The notes below the pieces were generated by a model. It saw nothing but the letters and a program-made list of their open reading frames with translations, was not told the origin of the DNA and did not search any database. Shown one piece after another: positions 1-11,261 of a DNA stretch of 64,000 nucleotides; position 1 is the first letter of the stretch; each line of letters starts with the position of its first letter. The stretch comes from Dendrobium chrysotoxum (taxonomy: Eukaryota > Streptophyta > Magnoliopsida > Asparagales > Orchidaceae): NCBI GenBank assembly GCA_019925795.1, contig CM034313.1, positions 23,424,932 through 23,488,931 of the forward strand, in the 5' to 3' direction. A program made the position numbers and the translations under genes.

Positions 1-104
1 AGCTCTGATGCTTCAAGGATCCTAGAGTTCTACCCAAGCACCACCATAGGCGAACCTTTATCGATTACCAATGAACCACCGCCTAACTACCGACTATCAC
101 TGGA
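1..104. repeat. Left piece of a degenerate minisatellite inside an old LTR
   Basis: This stretch holds degenerate copies of a roughly 32-bp unit built around ACCACC...CGACTAT. The same unit continues at 9064-9411 and again at 19587-19850. The array was therefore one block that was split by the two retrotransposons lying between those pieces. The junction with the first element carries its target duplication CTTCC at 105-109. The block probably belongs to an old plus-strand Ty3/gypsy LTR whose end is near 20210. Confidence 0.6.
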
Positions 105-109
105 CTTCC

Positions 110-2430
110 TGTCATAACCCAATCCGACTAGAACAGATCCTATCATATTGAGATGTGACAGACAAATCCTAAGAACTAGTTTTGAAATTATTTAAGATTT
201 TCTGCCAATATTCATTAAAATATACTACAAACTACAGAGCTATTAAAATATTAAAATATTTAAAATAAACTCATCCACTAGATTTCTTTTATTTTATCAA
301 AATAAATATCTACACTATAGTACATGACTACAGGCAAGAGCTACAAAACTAAAAATTTTACAAGTTATGACTGTACAAAAATCAAAATAGCAAAATACCT
401 ATGACCTCAGATCTGATCCTGAACTGCTAGTCCACAATATCCTTCCCCTTCCTAGATCCTAAAAACCATAAGCAATATCATAGTGAGCTATAATAGCTCT
501 GAAAGTCACACAAACCAATCTAAATTTTTAAATATTTATTTATCAAATATTTTGACAAATATTTAAAAGCAGTTAAATGTAATTTAAATAAATCAATATA
601 CTGAGAGATGTAATAAATGCATTAGAGTTATTCTCTGATTTAAATAATAATACGAAACAAATAAATAAATTAAAATTCATATCATAGAGCAGTTCATATC
701 ATATTTCCTTGACCCAGATAGAACCTTAAAAAATTCTGCCCCTTATGACTCCCTTTTTATTTGTACTTATAACACTATAATATATCACATATTCCTATCT
801 CAAACAGAATCTCAAAGGATTCTAGCCACTTATAACTCCCAGCAATTCCCTAATACAGACAAAATCTCAGAGGATTCTTGTCACTTATGGTTCCCAACAG
901 ATATAATTTACTCACATATATACATATATAATTATATTATAATAATTAAAGAGTAATTGGGCATATATCTAAATTTCACAGAGTTGTATAACAGTAGATA
1001 ATAGAAAATCCAACAAGGCAAAAATATACATTTTTAGAAAATTATCAAATTACCAGGGATCATGTAAAATGATATTTTAAGACTTTTATTATACTATACT
1101 ACTATTTTCCAACATTCAGATAATTTTTTATTCAATAAAAATCACATAAATTTCAAAACCTCAGTAGTAAAATTAAAAAAAAAATATTTAAAATGTGTAT
1201 AATCATAATCTCTACAATATATAAAAAGTTACGCAAAGAAAGTTTTTCCTATACAATGTTATCTACTTTTTTTGCTAATGGATACAAAATTTTAATCAGA
1301 AAATTTAACAAAAACTATAAAATTTTAAAATTTTAGATAGGTATAATGTGACTTTCCTCAAGGTAAACAAGTTTCCTAACTGGGCCGACAGACAAAAAAC
1401 GGCCAAAATCACCCAAAATCTAGATTTCTTCACATATGCACATATATCATTACATTATATCAATTAAAGAGTAATTGAGCATGCATCAAAATTTCACAGT
1501 GTTATATAATAATAGACAATAAAAAATCCAACTAGGCAAAAATGCACATTTTTAAAAAATTATCAAATTATCAGGGATCGTGTAAAATGATGTTTTAAGT
1601 CTTTTATTGTACTACACTATTTTTCAACATCCAGATAATTTTCTATTCAATAAAAATCTCATAAATATCAGAACCCCCATCATAAAATTTTTAGAAAATA
1701 TTCAAAATATACATAATCATAATCTCTACAACATATAAAAAGTTACGCAGTGAAAATTTTTCCTGTGCAAAGTTATCCATATTTTTTCCTAACAAATACA
1801 AAATTTTAATAAAAAAATTTGACAAAAATTGCACATTTTTTAAAATTAAGATGGGCATAATGTGACTTATCTCGAGGCGAACAAGTTTCCCAACTTGACC
1901 AACGGACGAAAAGGGCCTAAAATTTGGATTTCCTCTTTCTCTCTCCTCTCTTTCTTCCCTAATCCTCTAACATGTTCTCTATTTAGCAAAACCAAATAAT
2001 GTCATAGAAAAGAAACATTTAATAATATATATATAAATGCTTTTAGATATTTTGTTTTATAATATTATAATAATTTTAATAATGTTATAATGAATTTTCA
2101 ATAGAAAAATCATAGAAATTCTTTTGGGGATTCCAAAGATTATAGAAAAATATTCATAAAACATCAACTTTTATTTAAAACAATCTTGTAAAATCAGTTT
2201 GGAAAAATAAACACCTAACGATCCCAAAAATCCCACTTATACCGATAGGTGCCAATTTCTTAAGAAATTTCAATAGTGCCCAAAAATTATGAAAAAATAG
2301 GGAAGCTAAAACATAACACTATAAATATTCTGGCAAAGACGGGTTATGATTTGGACTTATGATGACTCCTAAAATAATTATTGGGTACTCTAGGTTAAAA
2401 AAATTATTTAAAAATTTTAATGGTTTCACA
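110..2430 (-). repeat. 3' LTR of the Tekay-type element, enlarged by a tandem duplication
   Basis: This LTR is 2321 bp against 1801 bp for its partner at 7258-9058. It aligns with the partner from end to end except for one extra block of about 520 bp, which is a tandem duplication (see 910-1949). It ends in CA at 2430 and is flanked on the internal side by a purine-rich tract (minus strand, about 2431-2445). Numerous substitutions separate the two LTRs, so the insertion is old. Confidence 0.9.
910..1949. repeat. 520-bp tandem duplication inside one LTR
   Basis: Two adjacent copies start at about 910 (CTCACATATATAC) and about 1430 (TTCACATATGCAC). Each runs through AGAGTAATTG, a CCAACWAGGCAAAAAT segment and AACAAGTTTCC. 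The offset between matching positions is 520 bp, equal to the length difference between the two LTRs. The other LTR has a single copy starting near 8049. The two units have themselves diverged by many substitutions, so the duplication is not recent. Confidence 0.88.
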
Positions 2431-2469
2431 ATCTATCCACCTTAAGAAGAATATCATCCTCGATATACC

Positions 2470-3750
2470 CAAAACAGAATGAGTCAAAATAAATCTGGAT
2501 ACAACTACCTCATATCAGATTCCTTCTCCCAAGTAGCCTCTCTGGCGGTCATGAGCTTCCACTATACTTTGATCGTAGGAAGCTGTTTATTTCTTAGTTT
2601 TCTCACATCATATGCCAAAATCTTTTCGGGTTTTTCCCTATATTATAGATTCAGATGAACTTCAACCTCCTAAGTAGATAATCTATTCTCAGAATCAAAC
2701 ATCCACTTTCTCAAAGAAGATACATAAAATATATTGTGTATATCAGACATATGATTAGGTAACAATAACCTGTAAGCAGAACTTTCAATCCACTCAATAA
2801 TCTTAAAAGGTCCAATGTACCTTAGATTGAGCTTGCTAATTCTCTCAAATCTACTGATATCTTTCATAGGGCTGACTTTGACCTAAACAAGGTCGCCAAT
2901 CTAAAACTCAATCAACCTGTGTTTTTAATTATAGTACTTTATCTTCCTATCCTGTGCAGATTTTAACATTTCTCTAATCAAATTGATCTTTACAGTAGTA
3001 TCATCCACAAAGGCTGAACCTATCACCTATCTATCTCCCACCTCTATTAAAGTCAAAGGAGTTCTACATTTCTTTCCATATAAAGCTTTATAAGGGGCCA
3101 TGCCTATGCTGGACTGATAACTTTTATTATATACAAACTCTATCAACAGAATATGATCCTTCCAACTACCCCAAAAATCCAAAACATATAGTCATTGAAG
3201 ATCCTCTAGTACTTGAATAGTCCTTTCGGACTATTCATCTATCTGCGGATGAAAAGCCATAGTAAAGTGCAACTTTGTACCCAGTCCCTGCTGAATACCT
3301 CTCCATAATATAGAGGTAAACCTGCCATCCTGATCAGATAAAATCACCTTCGGCACATCGTGTAACCTCATAATATCTTTAACATAGATTTGTGCTAACT
3401 TGTCCACCGGGTCAATCTGTTGAATCAAAATGAAATGGGCAGATTTTATCAATCGATCGATAATAACCCAAATAGCATCATGCTCCTACCTCGATCCAGG
3501 AAAACTAATAGCAAAATCCATTATTACCTATTCTCATTTCCACTCTAGAATAGGTAATGACTGTAGAAGACGTCCCAGTCGTTGATGCTCTGCCTTCATT
3601 AGCTGACATGCCTCATTCTTTGACCCAAACTCTGCTATGTCCTTTTTCAATCTTGGCCACCAAAATATACCCTTTTCATATCTCTGTACATCTTGATTCT
3701 TTTTGGATGAATAGTATAGCTTGAATAATGAGCCTCATGAAGAATCTCCT
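2470..3750 (-). pseudogene. Integrase and chromodomain remnant of the Tekay-type element
   Basis: On the minus strand the integrase zinc-binding end is visible near 3600-3700 (EACQLMKAEHQR, the CxxC part of the HHCC domain). The catalytic core follows at 3231-3452, with VILSDQDGRFTS around the second Asp and an AFHPQ motif near the third acidic residue. The C-terminal region at 2670-2867 has the YIGPFKI...YRLLLP and HNIFYVSSLRK pattern of the Ty3/gypsy GPY/F module. A chromodomain-like stretch ends it at about 2470-2640 (VRKLRNK, EATWEKESDMR, YPDLF), which would direct integration to marked chromatin in an intact element. Stops interrupt all parts, so no full protein can be made. Confidence 0.82.
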
Positions 3751-3899
3751 GTCTTATCACTCCAAAAATAGGAATCTAAAGTTTATCGTTACAGAAAATA
3801 ACACCATAATCAAAAACTCATAGTTCAAATTTGTTACCAGATATGATCTGATCAATCAAATTTGGATATTCTACATCTGATTTTTGAGCCTCCTAAATC

Positions 3900-5340
3900 T
3901 TTTCTTCTAAAGAAGGCTGAATGATCATCTAAAACACTATACCAAATTCCTAATTAGTAGAGAAAATTACCTCCAATTGTAATCTCTCTATATCTTGTAT
4001 CAAATACTCATTAGAGTGAGCTGCATATATGATAATTCAAAAGACTTCCTGCTCAGAGCATCTACCACCACATTAACCTTACCAGGATGATACTGAATAG
4101 TTAGATCATAGTCATTGATTAACTCAAGCCACCTCCTTTACCTCAAGTTCAGATCCTTCTAAGTGAATTTGTATTTCAGACTCTGATAATCAGTGAAAAT
4201 CTCACACCTAACACAGTATAAATAATGATGCCAAATCTTTAAAGCAAATACAATAGCAGCCAACTCTAAATCATGCATCGAATAATTCCTTTCATGTGGC
4301 TTCAACTATCTTGAAGCATAAGTTATCACTCAATCATGCTGTATTAAAATACACCCCAAACCTCTCAGCAAAGCATCACTAAATACCTGAAATTTTTCTA
4401 TACTAGAGGGAAGAGCTAAAATTGGAGCAGAAGTCAAACAGTCCTTTATTCTCTGAAAATTAGCCTCGCACTCTGATGTTTAGAAAAAAGCTACTAACTT
4501 CTGTGTCAGTCTTGTCAGACATATAGAAATCTGAGAAAATCCCTTCACAAACTTCCTATAATATCCAGCCTTACCTAAGAAATTACGTATCTCAAATACA
4601 GTAGTAGGCCTCAGCTAATTAGTATCTGTCTAAACTTTTTAGAGATCAACAGAGATATCATCACCACTCACTACGTGTCCTAGAAAAGAAATACTCCTCA
4701 GCTAGAACTTACATTTGGAGAATTTTGCATATAATTAATGTTACCTCAAAGTCTCCAATACACTTCTTAGATATCAAGCGTGATCTTCCTCAGAAGCAAA
4801 ATATACCAAAATGTCATCTATAAAAATAGTCACAAATTGATCCAGATAATCTTTGAATACTATATTCATCAGATCCATAAATATAGCTAGTGTATTAGTC
4901 ACCCCAAATGGCATGACCAAAAACTTGTAGTGCTCGTACCAAGTACTAAAGGGTGTCTTCATCACATCAGTCTCTCTCACCTTCACCTGATAGTAACCTA
5001 GTCACAGATCAATCTTTGAAAATATAGAAGATCCAGCTAGCTGATCAAATAGATCATCAATCCATGGAAATGAATACTTATTCTTGATAATGACTTTATT
5101 CATCTATATAGTTAATACAAATATGCATGGTACCATCCTTTCTCTTCACAAATAGAATAGGTTCTCTCTAGGGAGAAACACTAGGATGAATAAATCCCCT
5201 GTCAACAAATTCCTGAAGCTGAACCTTTAACTCCTGAAGCTAATTTGGTGACATCCTATATGAACCTTTAGATATCGAGGCTGTACTAGAAAATATATCA
5301 AAACAGAACTCTAAGTCTCTATCCAGAGGTAAACTGACTA
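3900..5340 (-). pseudogene. Reverse transcriptase and RNase H remnant of the Tekay-type element
   Basis: The reverse transcriptase core lies at 4774-4986 and keeps FLVMPFGVTN and the catalytic FIDDILVYF motif. A less well preserved upstream part runs to about 5300. RNase H and its connection occupy about 4010-4330, with CEIFTDYQSLKYKFT, WLELINDYDLTIQYHPGK and VVVDALSRK readable in broken frames. The order and wording are typical of the Tekay/Del lineage. Several in-frame stops separate the readable blocks. Nothing suggests recent selection. Confidence 0.85.
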
Positions 5341-5399
5341 ACTCCTTAAGAAATACATCTAAAAAATCTCATATTACCAGGATATCAGAAACAGAACCA

Positions 5400-5870
5400 G
5401 CATATATACTCTTATCCTAGATTGATGCCAAAAATATCATACAACCCTTCTTCTACAATCTATCTGCTTGCATAATAGAGATCAAACAGGATAACACACC
5501 TCTAACTCCCTGGAAAACACAACTCTTACTGCCCATAAATAATGTAACTCGCTTGTTCAAGCAATCAATTTGAGCCTCATACTGGCTCAACCAATTTATA
5601 CCTAGAATAACATCATATAAGAACATGGATAATAAAATTAAACTAGATTTTTTACTTTTTATCAAAAATCTCAATATCACAAAAGTAGAATCTACTGGTT
5701 ATAGTACTATCTCTAGCCAACAAAATAACAAAAGGAGAAACATACGGTGCAATTGAAGCCATGTGTAGTGAATTAATAAAATGCTAAAAAATAAAGGAAT
5801 GATTAGCTCTAGAATCGAATAAAATATGACATGGATGCTCAGAAATATAAATCATACATGTTATAACATC
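5400..5870 (-). pseudogene. Retroviral-type aspartic protease remnant
   Basis: The minus strand reads CHILFDSRANHSFIF near 5784-5850, where the family has a D-S/T-G-A catalytic loop. The loop Gly is replaced by Arg, which should abolish activity. Further on (5453-5680) the conserved YDVILGINWLSQYEAQIDC segment that follows the protease in Tekay elements is present, in the same direction but after a break. This is the processing protease of the gag-pol polyprotein, now dead. Confidence 0.82.
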
Positions 5871-6029
5871 TAGAGTATCCCGAGCCTCATGCTGAGTCAA
5901 ACTATATATATGTGGCTGATTTGGAGCTGGAGCAACAGAACTACTAGGCTCTCTTTGACCACTGCCAGATGGTCTTCTTGCCACTAAACCTGAACCACTA
6001 GCTTTACCAGATGATCCCTCAGAAAAAGT

Positions 6030-7110
6030 ATGGAGAGGAACTGCCCTCGATCTCCCTATCGGTCTGACAAAGCTCTCAAATTTGGACTGAAAATGTCAGT
6101 CAAATCCTGTTTGTGGACACTCTACTACCTGATGCCCTCTTTGATCGCATCTGAAGCACTATCCAGTCATCCTATAGCACTAACCAAAATAATCTCAACC
6201 ATAACTCTAGCACATAGGTGCCCCATTAATAGAACCAAAACTGGCTATATTGCCACTATTGGAGACTACTGTAGATACTGACTATCCACCTCTCCTGGAA
6301 TCTCTAGGTGTAAATATGCTATTCTTCTTAGAAAAGCCACTACTAGAAGTCTCACCAATAAACCTCTTCCTACAAGCAGTCCATCGCTGTTGAGTAGCCA
6401 TCAGGTCGTTCTCTATCAGACGAGCTCTCTCCATAAGCTCAAAGAAATAAAAAAAATGAAATGGCACCAGAGACTATCTCAGACTATCCCAAAGTCCTCT
6501 TAGAAACCTATAACACTTCCCTGCATGAGTGCTAACCAATTATGGAGCATATCTAGCCAAAGTAGTGAACTCTATCTTGTACTGCATAACTATCCCGCTC
6601 CCTTAAACAAGCCTTAAAAAGTCTCCTGCATTTGCTATCATATAGAAGGTGGTACAAACTAGGCTCTAAATGCATCAGAGAACTCCTCGCAAGTAATGAG
6701 AGAGTTCAATCTCCCTTAAAATTTTCCTCCTGCTAGCCCATCCACCAGTGTTCTGCCTCACCATCCAATAGAAAGACTGCTAATGGTACCTTCCTATCAG
6801 GAGGATACTGCATACCATCAAATATCTTTTCTAGCCTCCTCAACCAATCCTTTGCTGCTCTGGGCTCAACAGTACCCTCAAATCTTAGAGGATTTAATCT
6901 TAAAAATATCTGCAGAAGTCTGTCTACCTCTTCAGATCTCATAACAGAAACTCTGCTCTATGTATCACCCATCGTATGGGCTATCACAAAGTAGCAAACC
7001 ATAAAATTATATCTGAACCAACTATTGGAGCAGAACTATATATAAGAGCTACCTGGCTAGCACTCTGTCCATCAGTCATATCTGGGTCTAGTAGATTCAT
7101 AATCACATAG
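6030..7110 (-). pseudogene. Gag remnant with zinc knuckle, Tekay-type element
   Basis: On the minus strand the capsid region at 6733-6942 reads FLRLNPLRFEGT, DWLRRLEKIFDGMQYP and VFLLDGEAEHWW, the standard retrotransposon gag fold of Tekay elements. A CCHC zinc knuckle (CFRCDQRGHQVVECP) lies near 6110-6160. A likely start codon is near 7100 (minus strand ATGAATCTACTAGACCC), about 150 bp inside the 5' LTR. Stops and frameshifts break the frame between the start, the capsid block and the knuckle. In a live element Gag would form the particle that houses reverse transcription. Confidence 0.82.
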
Positions 7111-7240
7111 AATATACAACTAAACACACATGCACATGAAACAAAAATAATGAACACCTAGACAGACTTGAAACTACCCAACTAAATTATAGATAAATTC
7201 CTATAGCTCTATTTTATAATTCATTTTCAAAACTATTGAT

Positions 7241-7249
7241 CTGATACCA
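7241..7249 (-). other. Primer-binding site (initiator tRNA-Met) of the Tekay-type element
   Basis: The minus strand reads TGGTATCAG, matching the first nine bases of the common plant retrotransposon primer-binding site TGGTATCAGAGC. It lies 8 bp inside the 5' LTR edge at 7258. It fixes the orientation of the element and the position of the LTR boundary. Confidence 0.88.
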
Positions 7250-7257
7250 TAAAAGCT

Positions 7258-9058
7258 TGCACAACCTAACCTGAGTAGGACAGGTCCTATCGTGTTTAGC
7301 TGTGATAGGCAAATCTCAATATTTAGTTTTAAAATTATTTCAAATTTTCTACTAATATTCATTAAAATAAACTATAAACTATAGAGCTACTAAAATATCT
7401 AAATACTAAAAATAAACTCATCCTTTAGGTTTCTTTCATTTCATTAAAATAAATATCTACACTATAGTATATGGCTACACGCAATAGTTACAAAATTAAA
7501 ATTTAACTAGTCATTACTATATAAAAATCAAAATAGCAAAAAACCTATGACCTCAAATCTGAACTTGAACTACTAGTCCACAATCTCTTTCCCCTTGCTA
7601 AATCCTAAAAATCATAAGTAAAATCACAGTGAGCTATAACAGCTCAGCAAGCCACATGGACCAATCTAAATTTTTAAATATTCATTTATCAAATATGTTG
7701 TTGAATATTTAAAAGAAGTTAAATACAGTTTAAATAAATCACTATATTGAGAGATGTAATAAATGTATAATAGTTATTCCCTAATTTAAATAACAATATG
7801 GAATAAATAAATAAATTAAAATTCATATCAGAGAGTAGTTCATATCATATTTCTTGGACCTAGATAGAACCTCAAAAGATTCTGGCCCCTTATGACTTCT
7901 TTTTCATTTGTGCTTATAGCACCAGAATATATCACATATCCCTACCTCAGATAGAATCTCAAAGAATTCTGGTCCCTTATAACTCCCAGTAATTCCTTGA
8001 CACAGACAGAATCTCAGAGTATTCTGGCTCCTTATGGCTACCAACATATATAATTTACTCACATATCCACATATATAATCACATTATAAAGATTAAAGAG
8101 TAATTGAGCATGTATCAAAATTTTACAGTATTGTATAATGGTAGACAATAGAAAATCCAACTAGGCAAAAATACACATTTTCAGGAAATTACCAAATTAC
8201 TATGAATTATGTAAAATGATCTTTTAAGACTTTTATTGTACTACACTACTTTTCAACATCTATATAATTTTTTATTCAATAAAAACCCACCAAATTTCAA
8301 ACCCCCATCATAAAATTTTTAGAAAATATTTAAAATGTGGATAATTGTAATCTCTACAACATATAAAAATTTAAGTAGTAAAAGTTTTACCTGTGCAAAG
8401 TTATCCATATTTTTTGCTAACGAATACAAAATTTTGATAAAAAATTAAACAATTTTTAAAATTGAGATGGGTATAATGTGACCTACCTCGAGGGGAATAA
8501 GTTTCCTAACTGGGCCAACGAACGAAAATGGCCTGAAGTCGCCCAAAATTTGGATTTCCTCTTTCTGATCCCTCCGCTCTTGCTTCCCTAATCCTCTAAC
8601 CTATTCTCTATTTGGAAAAACTGAATAATGGCATAGAAATAAAACATTTAATAATATATAAAAATGCTTTTAGATATTTTGTTTTTTAATATTATAAACA
8701 TTATAATATTATTATAATTAATTTTTAATAAAAAATTATTAGAAATTATTTTAAAGATTTCACAAATTACAAAAAAATATTCATAAATTATCAAATTTTA
8801 TTTAGAACATTCTTGTGAAATCAGTTTGCAAAAATCGATACTTGATAGTCCTAAAAACCCCACTTGTACTGATAGGTGCCGATTTCTTAAGAATTTTCAA
8901 TAGCGCCAAAAAATTATAAAAAAAATAGGGAAGCTAAAACATAACTCTATAAATGTTCTAGTAAACACATTTTATGATTTGGACTTATAATAACTCCTAA
9001 AATAATTATTGACTACTCTAGGTCAAAAAAATTCTTAAAAAATTTTAAGGGTTTTACA
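7258..9058 (-). repeat. 5' LTR of the Tekay-type element
   Basis: This LTR is 1801 bp long. It aligns with the 3' LTR along its length and has only one copy of the 520-bp block that is duplicated there. It is bounded on the right by the target duplication CTTCC at 9059-9063. In an intact element its minus-strand promoter would drive the genomic transcript. Confidence 0.9.
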
Positions 9059-9063
9059 CTTCC

Positions 9064-9411
9064 ACTCATCCACTGATCGTTATTGAACCACCACCTATTA
9101 GTCTATCATCGACAAACCACCACCCGCCACTAACCATCATTGGGCCACTGCCCCTCCATCAATCTCTATCAATACTTTGCTCATCCACCAATCATCATTG
9201 GACCACTATCACCCGCCTACCGCGGTCCCTCTAACCACCTTCACCCATGAACTTCAGTTCCTCTGACCACCATCACCAGCCAACTATAGTCCCTCCAACC
9301 ACCATCTCCCATCGACTATGATCCCTGTGACCACCGTCCCTCACAGACTACAGTCCGTCCGACCACCATTACCTGTCAACTACGGTCCTTTTAACCATTG
9401 TCACCCCTGTC
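9064..9411. repeat. 32-bp minisatellite block, middle piece
   Basis: From about 9235 consecutive units are exactly 32 bp long with the pattern ACCACCrTCaCCcryCrACTAyrGTCCcTCy. At least five units in a row fit before the Sirevirus insertion at 9412. The left part (9064-9235) is more degenerate. The array resumes at 19587 on the far side of the Sirevirus. Confidence 0.8.
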
Positions 9412-9830
9412 TGAAAGTTCGTTAGGGATGTTAAGCCCTTATGAACTAGCCCGAGGCTAACAAAGGGGGGTGAATTGGTAGTTTTAAAAAATTCTTTATA
9501 AAAAAATAATTTTTAAAACTTTTTTGAATATTTTAAAACAAAAGCAATAGCATGTTGATGTGAAGATAATTAATCAACTAAAATAATAGCTTTAATCACA
9601 CGATCATCCACATGAAAGTAAAGTGCAAAAATTAAAAAAAAAGAACATTAAAAGAATGAACACACTAGATTTTATAGTGGTTCAGTCAACTTGACCTACA
9701 TCCACTCCCCGGAGCCTCCCCTCCAGGTATTGCACTAAAACTCAGTGACTCTCCTTTTGCTCCCACAGCAAGGCGGAGAAGCCTTTACAAAACTCCTTTT
9801 CACCAACCCCGGTGAGGCAGAGAACCCAAA

Positions 9831-9947
9831 CTCCTTTTGCTTTCTCCTGAAGCAAGTAGAGAATCTTACCTTCTTTCGCTTCCTCTTGAAGCAGGCAGAG
9901 AACCTTACCTCCTTTCGCTTCCTCCTGAAGCAAGCAGAGAACCTTGA
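9831..9947. repeat. 39-bp tandem repeat x3 in the LTR
   Basis: Three units of exactly 39 bp (9831-9869, 9870-9908, 9909-9947) share TTTCGCTTCCTCCTGAAGCA and AGAGAACCTTA. The same three-unit array is in the partner LTR at 18153-18269, so it predates the insertion. Because 39 is a multiple of three it leaves all frames open and creates repetitive spurious open frames on both strands. Confidence 0.85.
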
Positions 9948-10199
9948 TCTTCTTGCTGACGATTCTTCCCATAAAGACACCAAGAGATAAGGGACGACGA
10001 CTGGAGAAGATGACTCAAATTCTTTCTTGAAGCAACCTTTGTGAACATCTCACAAACTCCCCATCACAAGATTCTCCCTCTCTCCCAAGCTCTCCCTCTC
10101 CCTCTCTAGACTCTCTTAGGTGAGGACAGCGGTAAAAGATCTCAACAGTAGCAAATAAGATATCTTAAATAGAAGGGCTAAAAAATTTCCCTAAATTTC

Positions 10200-10990
10200 A
10201 ACTTGACATTTAAGATCATCGAAGATGATCTGTCGATCATCCTATACAATCAGTTCAAAAACACACATATTAGCCTAGATGATCTGGTTCTTCTGGATGA
10301 TTAGAAGATAAGGTTTGTTCTAATAGTCCGGGACGATCCTGCAATCATCCTGGATGATTACTTCTAAATCAGGAATATCATCCATCACATAGTTTGGGAC
10401 ATCAAGGAGAAAGGTCTAGATGATCTAAAGAAAAAGACTAGATCATTCAGGATGATATCTCTATCATCCTATACGACTAGTTCAAAAATGCCCAATATCA
10501 TCTGGCACATAGTTCGGGTCATCCAGAATAATTATGCTGGACGATTTTAAAATAACTGATCATCTAGGATAATAAGTCTATCATCCTGTATGATTAGTAC
10601 AAAAAGGAACATACATTTAGTAGATAGTTCTGGACATCCAGTTGATTGAGGAGTATTATCCAGGATAATTTTGTGATCATCCACGATGATATAATCGACC
10701 AATCAAATCTTAATTACTCTACTTAATCATCTGAATATTTTAGGCATAATTATAATGAATCGTCCAAGACAATGAGTGTATCATCCTATATAATTAGACA
10801 GAATTCCTAAAATAAAAACCTGCCTAAAGAGTCTGGCGGTTGAGAGGTTTTGATTTGAACATATCGTCCCAGACAATGAGATGATTATCCAGGATGATCT
10901 ACTTAATCAGACCAACTTAACATGGCAGCCCTAATTAGGGTTTCTATTTTCAATGGGTCATCTAGGATGATGTTACTATCGTCTTGGATG
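10200..10990. repeat. Array of short imperfect palindromes (ATCATCC-GGATGAT) in the LTR
   Basis: Roughly twenty copies of ATCATCC, GGATGAT or both arms together recur over about 800 bp, for example CATCCTGGATGATT near 10366 and TTATCCAGGATGATC near 10890. The arms pair within and between copies. The partner LTR has the matching block at 18530-19330. The function is unknown; a structured RNA or a protein-binding array in U3 are both possible. Confidence 0.7.
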
Positions 10991-11261
10991 ATATGAATAA
11001 AATAGAGCAGAAACTCTAACTCACTAAAAATCTCCCCCTGAGTGTGTATGTGCAAGATTATTTAGCTTGAGGATCCATTATATTATATTTAACTTAAGTA
11101 AGGTAAAAAATTATATTGAAATTAAAAAAACAGACTGACTCGATCTTGAGCTGGCTTGAATTACAATTGATCTTGTGAACCTAAAATGTTAGTATGCAGG
11201 GCAACTAAAATAAATATGTAGAAATATTTGTTATCATCAAAATCTTGAATCTAGATTTACA

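Larger units (their letters stand above)
110..9058 (-). mobile_element. Ty3/gypsy Tekay(Del)-type chromovirus, complete but decayed
   Basis: This is an LTR retrotransposon in minus orientation, with its 3' LTR at 110-2430 and its 5' LTR at 7258-9058. It is bounded by a perfect 5-bp target duplication, CTTCC, at 105-109 and 9059-9063. On the minus strand the LTRs start TGT and end CA. The primer-binding site at 7241-7249 matches initiator tRNA-Met. Reading from right to left, gag, protease, reverse transcriptase, RNase H, integrase and a chromodomain can all be recognised. That order plus the chromodomain is typical of chromoviruses, and the sequence resembles the Tekay/Del lineage. Many stops, frameshifts and a damaged protease active site make it non-autonomous. 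It inserted into the minisatellite-bearing LTR. Confidence 0.92.
9412..11261 (-). repeat. 3' LTR of the Sirevirus-like element
   Basis: It starts TGAAAGTTCG and ends GATTTACA on the plus strand, and aligns with 17732-19586 throughout. It contains a three-unit 39-bp tandem repeat (9831-9947), a CT-rich tract near 10070-10120, and a long array of short imperfect palindromes (10200-10990). The CCCCCTGAGTGTGTATGTGCAAG segment near 11034 is shared with the partner LTR. Confidence 0.9.

Noticed and set aside
9064..9411. Regular 32-bp repeats that could suggest a CRISPR array
   Set aside because: Units are directly adjacent without spacers, degenerate, and sit in plant LTR sequence; there are no cas genes.
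9407..9411. Target duplication for the Sirevirus-like element
   Set aside because: CTGTC on the left and ACACC on the right do not match; the duplication is lost or the edges were altered.
9735..9990. Three overlapping open frames with repeated Leu-Lys-Gln-Ala-Glu-Asn-Leu or Arg/Lys-rich units on both strands
   Set aside because: They are produced by the 39-bp tandem repeat in the LTR, whose unit length is a multiple of three. They are not genes.
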